From Streptomyces fragilis (GTDB taxonomy: Bacteria; Actinomycetota; Actinomycetes; Streptomycetales; Streptomycetaceae), in the NCBI RefSeq assembly GCF_003112515.1, contig NZ_BEVZ01000002.1:1922001-1986000 (forward strand): a stretch of 64,000 nt of DNA, in the 5' to 3' direction. Below are positions 8,305 through 15,136 of the stretch, in pieces. The position numbers and the translations under genes were made by a program. The first letter of the stretch is position 1. Each line of letters opens with the position of its first letter. The notes below the pieces were generated by a model that saw only the letters and a list, made by a program, of their open reading frames with translations, did no database searches and had not been told where the DNA came from.

Positions 8305-8903
8305 TCGCACGTCTTCCGCTCGAGGAACAACTCGTCGCCCTGCGGTCCACGCTGTCCCGCAACGAGGTCCTGATGGACGTGCTGCACCGCTCGCCCCGAC
8401 TGCGGCTGCCCGGCTGGTACCTGACGGCCGGCTGTCTCTTCCAGACCGTCTGGAACGTGGTCACCGGCAGACCCCCCGCCGACGGCATCAAGGACTACGA
8501 CCTCTTCTACTTCGACGACCACGACCTCTCCTGGGAGGCGGAGGACGCGGTCATCAGGAGGGGCGAGGACGTCTTCGCGGGTCTGCCCGCCGAGGTCGAG
8601 ATCCGCAACGAGGCCCGCGTGCACCTCTGGTACGAGGCGAAGTTCGGTGTCCCGTGTGCGCCCTACACCTCCACCGAGGCCGCGATCGACAGCTTTGCCG
8701 CCACCACCTGCTGCCTGGGCGTGCGTCTCGACCCGGCAGGGCGGTGGCGCGTGTACGCGCCGCATGGTCTCGCCGACGTCTTCAACCTCGTCGTGCGCCC
8801 CAACCCGGTGCTCGCGCCGCGCGAGGTCTACGAGACCAAGACGTCCCGCTGGCGCCGGCAATGGCCCGAACTCACCGTGCTGGACTGGCCCGTCCCGCGG
8901 TGA
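8301..8903 (+). CDS. Nucleotidyltransferase-family protein (DUF925-like)
   Basis: About 200 residues. The core GWYLTAGCLFQTVWNVVTGR followed by GIKDYDLFYFDD (Asp-x-Asp) is the signature of the small nucleotidyltransferase-family proteins once called DUF925. A conserved downstream segment, EAAIDSFAATTCCLGVRLD, and the C-terminal PNPVLAPREVYETKTSRW support this. Substrate is unknown for the family. The GTG at 8301 overlaps the stop of the DUF402 remnant; a shadow ORF extends this frame far upstream but its sequence is not protein-like before 8301. Confidence 0.8.
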   Translation: MIARLPLEEQLVALRSTLSRNEVLMDVLHRSPRLRLPGWYLTAGCLFQTVWNVVTGRPPADGIKDYDLFYFDDHDLSWEAEDAVIRRGEDVFAGLPAEVEIRNEARVHLWYEAKFGVPCAPYTSTEAAIDSFAATTCCLGVRLDPAGRWRVYAPHGLADVFNLVVRPNPVLAPREVYETKTSRWRRQWPELTVLDWPVPR

Positions 8904-8929
8904 CGAGTCGGCCGTCCGGGACGGTGTGA

Positions 8930-9532
8930 CTACTCGGCCGGGGATCGTGGACGACGACCTGTGGGTGCCGGCTCCGACACCGGCTGCCACTCCCGCCTGA
9001 GCAGCCCGAAGACCCACGAGTCGGAGACCTCGCCGTTGACGACGCAGTCCTCCCGCAACGTCCCCTCGCGCACGAAGCCGAGCTTCTCCAGCACTCGGGC
9101 CGAAGCCACGTTCCGCGTATCGGTCTCCGCCTGGACGCGGTTGAGGTCCAGCGTGGTGAACGCCCACCGCAGCAGGGCGCGCGCGGCCTCGGTCGCGTAG
9201 CCGTGGCCCCACGCGGCCTCGCCGTAGCAGTAGCCGAGCGACGCGCTGCGGTACTCCGGGTTCCACCCGGCCAGGGTGCACCAGCCGATGAACGCCCCGT
9301 CCGCAGCCCGCTCCACGGCCAGCCGCGCCCCGGTGCCCTCCTGCTCCATCCGCCGGCACACCTCGAGGAACCGGTCGGCGCGTGCGCGGTCGCTCCACGG
9401 CGGTGAGTCCCAGTAACGCAGCACATGGGCGTTGCTGTGCAGCGCGAAGAGGTCGTCCGCATCCGTGTCCACGAAGGCACGCATGTGAAGGCGATCGGTC
9501 CGCAACGCCGGGGTGGGCAGCGACGCTCCCAT
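8930..9532 (-). CDS. GNAT N-acetyltransferase (RimJ/RimL-like)
   Basis: A 200-residue GCN5-related acetyltransferase. It opens with LRTDRLHMRAFVDTDADDLF, typical of RimJ/RimL-type enzymes, and has the acetyl-CoA pyrophosphate loop region in GYCYGEAAWGHGYATEAARA (Q/R-x-x-G-x-G/A) and the C-terminal DTRNVASARVLEKLGFVREG. The family acetylates protein N-termini, antibiotics or small amines; the acceptor is unknown here. The ATG at 9532 has GGGAGG upstream. It is transcribed away from the tap-tpg run. Confidence 0.87.
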   Translation of the reverse strand: MGASLPTPALRTDRLHMRAFVDTDADDLFALHSNAHVLRYWDSPPWSDRARADRFLEVCRRMEQEGTGARLAVERAADGAFIGWCTLAGWNPEYRSASLGYCYGEAAWGHGYATEAARALLRWAFTTLDLNRVQAETDTRNVASARVLEKLGFVREGTLREDCVVNGEVSDSWVFGLLRREWQPVSEPAPTGRRPRSPAE

Positions 9533-9679
9533 ACGGCCTCCCTGATCGGTGACCGGCCCATCAGACAACCACCCCGCACCGCTCGCAACGGGATTTCCCG
9601 GCGGGACGGCGGAACGGGTCTCCAGTCGCTCCTCCGGCGACACCGGAACCCCGCAGGTGTGTGCCCTCCCGCCGGATCG

Positions 9680-9700
9680 CAACGGAACAACGTTTCGTTG
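9680..9700. promoter_or_regulatory. Inverted repeat just upstream of the tap-tpg run
   Basis: CAACGGAAC (9680-9688), spacer AAC, GTTTCGTTG (9692-9700) form a dyad with one mismatch. It ends 21 bp before the ATG at 9722 and overlaps the region where a promoter would lie; TAGGTT at 9709-9714 is a plausible -10, which would make the transcript nearly leaderless. A binding site for the HTH protein encoded at 9722 is the simplest reading. Confidence 0.4.
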
Positions 9701-9721
9701 GTCGGTGGTAGGTTGTGCCGC

Positions 9722-10132
9722 ATGTCTTCCGATGTTCGGGACGCTGCCCGCAGGCGGCTGTCCGCCCTGACCGCGCCCGCGGATATGCCGGACGGTGACG
9801 CTGCGGCGGTCCGGCTCGCGGAGGACTCCGCCTTGATAGGGCGTTTCCTCGCGGCGGTCGGCACCGGTGCGGATGGTGAGGACGTCGCCGACGGTGCGGG
9901 CGGCTCGGGTCGAGCGGCTGTCGAGGACAACGGGGCGGCGCTGAGTCTGCTGGAGGGTATGCGGGCGGCACTGGACGAGGTGGAGGCGCAGGTGGTCATG
10001 GAGGCGCGTCGCCGCGGTCTGGACTGGCGGCAGATCGCCCGCCATCGGGGTCTGAACTCCTCCCAGGCGGCCTCTCAGCGCCATCAGCGGCTGGTGACGC
10101 GGCTGGAAGAGATCCGCCAGGGCGTCAGGTAA
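9722..10132 (+). CDS. Small HTH-like DNA-binding protein, first gene of the tap-tpg run
   Basis: A 136-residue protein with an acidic middle and a C-terminal helix-turn-helix-like segment: ARRRGLDWRQIARHRGLNSS followed by QAASQRHQRLVTRLEE. The pattern resembles the short DNA-binding proteins often seen before tap genes. It ends 12 bp before the GTG of tap, with the tap ribosome-binding site overlapping, so the three genes are probably co-transcribed. It may regulate or assist the telomere-replication genes (inference from position). The ATG at 9722 is chosen because the upstream frame is not protein-like. Confidence 0.6.
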   Translation: MSSDVRDAARRRLSALTAPADMPDGDAAAVRLAEDSALIGRFLAAVGTGADGEDVADGAGGSGRAAVEDNGAALSLLEGMRAALDEVEAQVVMEARRRGLDWRQIARHRGLNSSQAASQRHQRLVTRLEEIRQGVR

Positions 10133-10144
10133 GGGAGAAGTCCG

Positions 10145-12487
10145 GTGACGCATCAGCAGCCAGAGCTCTTCGCTGCCGTCGATTCGCTGCTCGCCGCGGT
10201 CGACGACGGCCGTCTGCTGCCGGCTCCGGCCGAGCGGAGGCGGCTGCGTGAGGCAGCCGGACTGAGTGAGGCAGCCGTCGCCCAGGCCCTGGGTGCGCGG
10301 GTGGCGAGTCTCCAGGCATGGGAGGCAGGCCGCTCGGAGCCCAAGGGCGAGCGCCTGGAGGGCTACCGCCGGCTGCTCGACGGGCTGGCCGCCCGCCATC
10401 CCGCCCCCGGCAGCCCGGCGACGCCCGCCCCTGGCAGCACCCCGCCTCCCGCTTCGGGTGCCGTAATGCCTCCCGCTCCCGGCACCGGTGCGCCTTCCGC
10501 TCCCGGCACCGGTGCGCCTCCGAACCCCGGTGCCGCCGAGGCTCCTGCCCCCAGCGACTCCCCAACTCCCGTCGCCCCCGCTGCCCCGCCTGCCACGCCC
10601 CGCCCGTCGACCCGCCCCGCCCAGCCGACGGCGCCCCGCCGCCCCGCCGCGCGGAAGCCCGCCACGGCCGGGGCGACGCGCCCGGCGCCGGCCGGGAGGA
10701 CTCCGGCAGCTGCGGGCACGCGCAAAGCGACCCCCGCCCTCCCGGCGGCAGCGGACGACCCCCGGTTCGTCAATGGCCCCCTCGCGGTCGTCGACGCCGA
10801 CCCGAACGGCACGGTGCTGGCGTACTGCACCGGCGGCCTCGTCCTCGACGTGCCCGCCACCACCCTCCCCGCCCTGGTGGAGTGGACGCTCAACGAGGCC
10901 GGGCTGGGCCAGCCGAGGCTCTCCGGGCCGGGCAAGGACGCCGACCCGCTCCTCGTCCTGACCGGGACCGCCCTCGAGCGCTACGGCCTGCCCACGGCCC
11001 TCACCGAGGCCGAGCGGCTCGCCGGACGCCTCCTTGAGAGCCACAAGGCCGTCAAGCAGCTCGCACGTGCCCAGTGGCAGCTCACCAAGCGCGGCCTGGG
11101 CCCGTGGGCGCGGATCTACCGCCCCGCCCAGGGCGCCGAGCGCTCCTGCGTCCAGCTGTGCATCCCGGCGTGGCACGCCCTGGACACCCGGCACTGGGGA
11201 GAGGCCGGCGACCTCCCCCCGGCCGACCTCGCCCGCGTCCTGGGCGTCTACGCCTCCCGCGTGATGACGCCGCGCGGCTCCACCGCCGTGACCGGCCTGG
11301 AACTGATGACCGCCCTGCACCCGCCGACCCGCGCCTCCGCACCCGACGCCGACGGCAGGCGGCACTCCGAGCACAACCCCGGCTCCCTGGGCAGCCACCC
11401 CGTCGACCCCGCGCCGTGCGAGGCCCCGGACGGCCATCCCGTCCTGGCCGGCCTCCCGCGCTTCCACATCCGCGGACCGGAGCAGAAGCTGTTCGAGGAG
11501 GCCTACGACTGGGCCCGCCCGATGACGGACGACGAGTGCACCCTGCGGCACCTGGTCGGCATCGACGTCAACATGGCCTTCGCCGCCGGCGCCAACGGCC
11601 TGACCGTCGGCCTCGCGGCACCCGTCCACGTCACACGCCCCGAGTTCGACCCCAAGCTGCCCGGCAGCTGGCTGGTGGACCTCTCCCACGTCGACCTGTC
11701 ACGGGTCAAGGTGGGCAAGCAGTGGGCGCACCTTGACGCCGCGCTGCTGCCCTCCCCGTTCACCCCCAAGGGCGAACGACCGGACGGGCCGGCCTGGTAC
11801 GCCACCCCCACCGTCGCGTACGCCGTCGAACTCGGCTACGACGTACAGCCGCTGGAAGCCTACGTACGCCCGGAAAGCGGCCGCTACCTGGACGGCTGGT
11901 ACCAGCGACTGCGCGACGCCTACCTCACCACGATGGCCGACCTCGGCGTCCACCCCGACATGCCCCCGGCCGACTTCCTCACCGCGATGCGTTACCACAA
12001 GGAACGCGACCCGCACCTGGCGATCGTCGTCTCCGCGATCAAGGCCACCGTCAAGGGCGGCCTCGGCAAACTGCGCGAGCGTCCGCGCGGGGAGGGCTGG
12101 CGACCGGGCCTGCCGTGGCGTGCCCTGTCCCGGCCGACCTGGCGGCCCGACATCCGCGCGGCCGTCATCTCCCGCACCCGCGTCAACCTCCACCGCAAGA
12201 TCGTCAAACACGCGGCGTTCACCGGCCAGTACCCCGTCGCGATCCTCTCCGACTGCGTCGTCTACGCCGCCGCGGGCCCCTCGCCGCTCGACTTCCTGCC
12301 CTACCGCGACGGCAAGCCGCTGCCCGGCGGCTTCAAACTCGGCGTCAACCCCGGCCTGGTCAAGCACGAGGGCACCCAGAGCGTGCTGTGGGGTGAGGAG
12401 GTCCGCGAACGGTTCGACGCCCCGGAGCTCAACCTCGCCCGCTACATCAAGGACGGCAGTGTCACCGATGCCGACAACGGCGAGTAG
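10145..12487 (+). CDS. tap: Telomere-associated protein Tap
   Basis: A 780-residue protein that, in Streptomyces, binds the single-stranded 3' overhang left at linear replicon ends and recruits terminal protein Tpg for end patching. The N-terminus has an HTH (RRRLREAAGLSEAAVAQALG, then ARVASLQAWEAGRSEPKGER). Residues about 80-205 are a Pro/Ala/Thr-rich low-complexity linker with short repeats of the PGTGAPSA type. The C-terminal two-thirds is the globular Tap region (LVGIDVNMAFAAGANGL, then KVGKQWAHLD and the later VILSDCVVYAA-like strand). Length is close to known Tap proteins (about 740) with the excess in the linker. Start GTG 10145 follows AAGGGAGAAG. Directly followed by tpg. Confidence 0.9.
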   Translation: MTHQQPELFAAVDSLLAAVDDGRLLPAPAERRRLREAAGLSEAAVAQALGARVASLQAWEAGRSEPKGERLEGYRRLLDGLAARHPAPGSPATPAPGSTPPPASGAVMPPAPGTGAPSAPGTGAPPNPGAAEAPAPSDSPTPVAPAAPPATPRPSTRPAQPTAPRRPAARKPATAGATRPAPAGRTPAAAGTRKATPALPAAADDPRFVNGPLAVVDADPNGTVLAYCTGGLVLDVPATTLPALVEWTLNEAGLGQPRLSGPGKDADPLLVLTGTALERYGLPTALTEAERLAGRLLESHKAVKQLARAQWQLTKRGLGPWARIYRPAQGAERSCVQLCIPAWHALDTRHWGEAGDLPPADLARVLGVYASRVMTPRGSTAVTGLELMTALHPPTRASAPDADGRRHSEHNPGSLGSHPVDPAPCEAPDGHPVLAGLPRFHIRGPEQKLFEEAYDWARPMTDDECTLRHLVGIDVNMAFAAGANGLTVGLAAPVHVTRPEFDPKLPGSWLVDLSHVDLSRVKVGKQWAHLDAALLPSPFTPKGERPDGPAWYATPTVAYAVELGYDVQPLEAYVRPESGRYLDGWYQRLRDAYLTTMADLGVHPDMPPADFLTAMRYHKERDPHLAIVVSAIKATVKGGLGKLRERPRGEGWRPGLPWRALSRPTWRPDIRAAVISRTRVNLHRKIVKHAAFTGQYPVAILSDCVVYAAAGPSPLDFLPYRDGKPLPGGFKLGVNPGLVKHEGTQSVLWGEEVRERFDAPELNLARYIKDGSVTDADNGE

Positions 12488-12502
12488 GGGAGAGGACAGG
12501 CG

Positions 12503-13060
12503 ATGAGCATGTTCGCGGACGGCCTGGACGCCGCCGTCGAGAGGGCGTTCACCCGCCCGGCGCCCAAGAGGGCGGGCACGCAGATGCGCTACCTGGTCAA
12601 ACAGCTCGGCGGCACCAAACCGGTCGCCCGGCTGCTGCGCGTCTCCCAGCGCACCGTGGAACGGTACGTGAAGAACCAGATCAGAACGCCACGCCCCGAC
12701 CTCGCCGCGCGCCTGGAACGCGAGGTGAGGAAGCGCTGGCAGCCACAGGTCCGGGCCAGGGCCAGGGCCAGGGCCGCCACCACCGACGGCATCGTCATCG
12801 ACACCCGCGCCCGCCTCGGCTACACCGCACCGATCGGATCGACCGACCAGGACCGCATCCGGCACCTGACCGTCGCCCTGCCGCCGCAGCACGCCGCCCG
12901 CCTCTTCGACGCCCACGAAGCCGGCGCCGGCGACCAGCGGCTCCAGCAGATCGCCGCCGAAGCCCTCAGGGAGGTGTACTTCCAGGACGGCGGCCGCCGC
13001 GCCGGCAGCCTGGAGGAGGTCCGCTTCACCGACGTCGAGCACCTGGAGTTCGAGCTCTAG
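12503..13060 (+). CDS. tpg: Terminal protein Tpg for linear replicon ends
   Basis: A 185-residue protein with the family's usual length and landmarks: FADGLDAAVERAFTRPAPK at the start, a reverse-transcriptase-like/HTH segment VARLLRVSQRTVERYVKNQI, the basic EVRKRWQPQVRARARARAA and the C-terminal VYFQDGGRRAGSLEEVRF. Tpg is covalently linked to telomere 5' ends and primes the last Okazaki fragment; the linkage residue recalled from the literature is Thr114, and residue 114 here is Thr (IGSTDQD), so the protein looks functional. It starts 15 bp after the tap stop with GGGGAGAGGA as ribosome-binding site. This gene is the strongest evidence that the window comes from a linear replicon. Confidence 0.92.
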   Translation: MSMFADGLDAAVERAFTRPAPKRAGTQMRYLVKQLGGTKPVARLLRVSQRTVERYVKNQIRTPRPDLAARLEREVRKRWQPQVRARARARAATTDGIVIDTRARLGYTAPIGSTDQDRIRHLTVALPPQHAARLFDAHEAGAGDQRLQQIAAEALREVYFQDGGRRAGSLEEVRFTDVEHLEFEL

Positions 13061-13159
13061 CGGCCACCGCTGCCGCTGAGCACCGGCGAGGTGGCCCCCG
13101 CCGACACCTCGTGAGGGCTCGGCCGCCGCCGGCACCCGTCAGGGCTCGGGCCGCCGGCC

Positions 13160-13178
13160 CCGCCCCGGCCCGGGGCGG
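13160..13178. terminator. GC-rich inverted repeat between convergent genes
   Basis: CCGCCCCGG (13160-13168) and CCGGGGCGG (13170-13178) are perfect arms separated by one base, lying between convergent tpg and the small secreted-protein gene. It could be a bidirectional terminator, although no T-run follows and such repeats are common in DNA this GC-rich. Confidence 0.3.
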
Positions 13179-13200
13179 CACCGACGGCAGCCCTCAAGGG

Positions 13201-13461
13201 TCAGCGGTTGGTCCACAGGTTCCAGAAGAAGGTGCCCTCGGCGCACTGGTAGCGGTCCCAGTGCCCGCGCTCGACGCCCTGCTGGCCCGCCGTCTGGCAA
13301 CCGCCCAGGGTGACGTACTTGCCGCGGTGGACGTCCAGGCCGTCGGCCGCCGGCGCGGCGGCCGCACCGCGGGGCGCGGCGACAGCGGGCGCCGCCGAGG
13401 CCGCACCGAGCGCCACCGCGGTGATCGTCGCGAAGGTCGTGAGTCCCGTGCGAATACGCAT
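13201..13461 (-). CDS. Small secreted protein of unknown function
   Basis: An 86-residue precursor with a Sec-type signal peptide (MRIRTGLTTFATITAVALGA, cleavage after PAVAA). The mature peptide of about 57 residues has an Ala-rich start and a compact end with two cysteines: KYVTLGGCQTAGQQG and RYQCAEGTFFWNLWTNR, likely one disulfide. Not recognised; small secreted Cys pair proteins of Streptomyces can be inhibitors or surface proteins, but nothing here decides. ATG 13461 has AAAGGAC 8 nt upstream. Confidence 0.7.
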   Translation of the reverse strand: MRIRTGLTTFATITAVALGAASAAPAVAAPRGAAAAPAADGLDVHRGKYVTLGGCQTAGQQGVERGHWDRYQCAEGTFFWNLWTNR

Positions 13462-13698
13462 GGTGATGTCCTTTCGGAGGAGGGTTCGAGCCGGCCGACG
13501 CTCACCCTCGGGGGTGATCCGCCGGACCGGTACGCCGAGTTTGCGCAGGCAGGAGCGCTTTCGCCACCGGATCCCGCTTGATTCGCAGATGTCGGGACAA
13601 ATAGTGTCCTGACCTGCTGGGACGTCCTCGTCCCGGGAGGCGGGACGGCCGCGCGGGACGCGTCGTCCCGCTGCCCCGCTCGGCAGAAAGGGCCTTCG

Positions 13699-14562
13699 AT
13701 GACCGGTTCGCGGCCGGAGCGCGACGAGGCGGTGCGGAAGCTGGCGAACGCTCTGCGCGGTCTCCAGCGCACGTCGGGGTGCACGCTGCGCAGCCTGGAG
13801 GCCCAGGTCCGCATCAGTGATTCGTCGCTCTCCCGCTACCTCCGCGGCGAGAGCGTGCCGGTCTGGCCCGTCGTGCGGGATCTCTGCCGGGCGATGGGGG
13901 CCGACCCGGCCGAGTACCGCGCCCTGTGGGAGGCCGCCGACCGCGCCCGCCGTGGCGAGGAGGACGAACACCGCACCGTCGACGACGACGGACCCTCACC
14001 GCACCGCGCCACCGTGCCGGACCGAGGCCCCTCGCAACACCGCGCCACCACGCCGGACCGCGGCCCGGCGTGGTGGCGCCGGCCGGGCGGAGGGCTGACC
14101 CGCGGTGGGGTCGCCGCGGTGGCCGCGGCGGCGACCGTGGCCGGAAGTCTCGCGACCTGGACGCTGGCGGCCGTGCTGCTCCCCCTGGGCGGGCACGGCG
14201 CACAAGAGGCGCAGGGCGCTGCGGGCAGGGCGGACGCGCGGGGCGAGGCCGGTGTCGTCGTCCACAACGCGGAGCAGGCGTGCCGCGAGCCGCGCACGCA
14301 CGACTGCGCGCTCGCCCTGGCCTACGACCCCTACCGCCCGTACGTCAGATCCAACGCCGCCGGCCGCGTCTGGCACCACGACCTGCTCCGGGCGAGCTGC
14401 ACGGTCGCCGACGGCGTCACCGTCACCGACGAGAACGGAAAGCACAGCAGCATCTGGATCCAGGTCACCCGCGGCGGCGAACAGGTGTGGCTCCCCGGAA
14501 TCCGCGTCGTGCCCGACGAACTGAACCAGCTCACCCGGCTCCTGCCCCGCTGCGCCCCCTGA
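13699..14562 (+). CDS. XRE HTH protein with a single membrane segment
   Basis: About 287 residues. Residues 10-75 are an XRE-type HTH (SGCTLRSLEAQVRISDSSLS, then RYLRGESVPVWPVVRDLCRA). A Pro/Arg/His-rich linker with two near-repeats (HRATVPDRGPSQ / HRATTPDRGPAW) leads to a transmembrane helix (GGVAAVAAAATVAGSLATW, about 140-165). The C-terminal 100 residues are probably extracytoplasmic, with four cysteines and a SH3-like beta pattern (SSIWIQVTRGGEQVWLPG). This cytoplasmic HTH + TM + external domain layout is frequent in Streptomyces and suggests a membrane-tethered regulator that senses an outside signal (inference). Confidence 0.75.
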   Translation: MTGSRPERDEAVRKLANALRGLQRTSGCTLRSLEAQVRISDSSLSRYLRGESVPVWPVVRDLCRAMGADPAEYRALWEAADRARRGEEDEHRTVDDDGPSPHRATVPDRGPSQHRATTPDRGPAWWRRPGGGLTRGGVAAVAAAATVAGSLATWTLAAVLLPLGGHGAQEAQGAAGRADARGEAGVVVHNAEQACREPRTHDCALALAYDPYRPYVRSNAAGRVWHHDLLRASCTVADGVTVTDENGKHSSIWIQVTRGGEQVWLPGIRVVPDELNQLTRLLPRCAP

Positions 14563-14574
14563 GGCGACGCCGGT

Positions 14575-15087
14575 CTACCGGCCCGGCTCCTTGCCGGGCT
14601 CCCCGCCGAACCGGTCGGCGGCCAGCTCCTGGTTGAGGGTGTGCAGGAAGTCCGCCACCGTGGCGAGCTGCGCGGGCGTGAACTGCTCCATCGCCGCCTC
14701 GGTGCTGCGCGCCAGCGGGCTGAAGTACTGGCGGGCCAGCGCGCGGGCCGCCGGCTTGTACTCCAGGTGCACGACCCTGCGGTCGGCGCTGTCCCGCGTC
14801 CGGCCGATGTGACCGGCCCGCTCCAGCCGGTCGATGCAGGCGGTGACCGCACCGGAGGTCAGGCTCAGGCGCTCGGCCAGCCGCGAGGGCGTCATCGGGC
14901 GGCCCTCCGTGACGGCGGAGTCCATGACGGCAGCCAGCGCGTGGACGTCGGTGGAATGCAGACCGTGACTCTGCGCGAAGGAGTGCGCACGCCGATTGGT
15001 CTCGCTGGTCAGCGTCCGCAGCAGGACGGCGAAGGCCTGCAGGTCGTGCGCGGTGTCGTTCCGGCTCTCCGGACTGGTCCGTTCCAT
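14575..15087 (-). CDS. MarR-family transcriptional regulator
   Basis: A 170-residue winged-helix regulator. The HTH is MTPSRLAERLSLTSGAVTAC followed by IDRLERAGHIGRTRDSADRR, the canonical MarR recognition helix and wing with the conserved D-x-R-D/R. It is divergent from an MMPL-family efflux gene with a 50-bp shared intergenic region holding an inverted repeat, the classic layout of a MarR repressor controlling its transporter. Start ATG at 15087. It is convergent with the XRE membrane gene; the stops are 13 bp apart. Confidence 0.9.
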   Translation of the reverse strand: MERTSPESRNDTAHDLQAFAVLLRTLTSETNRRAHSFAQSHGLHSTDVHALAAVMDSAVTEGRPMTPSRLAERLSLTSGAVTACIDRLERAGHIGRTRDSADRRVVHLEYKPAARALARQYFSPLARSTEAAMEQFTPAQLATVADFLHTLNQELAADRFGGEPGKEPGR

Positions 15088-15101
15088 GCCCCCATTCTAA
15101 G

Positions 15102-15120
15102 ATCTCTCGATTGTTGAGAT
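15102..15120. promoter_or_regulatory. Inverted repeat in the marR/MMPL divergent promoter
   Basis: ATCTC (15102-15106) and GAGAT (15116-15120) flank a 9-bp spacer, and a third GAGAT occurs at 15132-15136 immediately before the MMPL start. The AT-rich segment 15095-15140 stands out from its surroundings. Probably the MarR operator, placed so that binding represses both genes. Confidence 0.55.
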
Positions 15121-15136
15121 ACTTTCTCTTTGAGAT

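Noticed and set aside
12503..13060. Considered as an ordinary HTH regulator
   Set aside because: Length, the RKRWQP basic segment and the VYFQDGGRRAG ending match Tpg terminal proteins, and tap lies directly upstream.
13110..13180. CRISPR-like or tandem repeat in the GC-rich gap after tpg (two GGGCTCGG...GCCG segments)
   Set aside because: Only two imperfect copies; no regular spacing or spacers.
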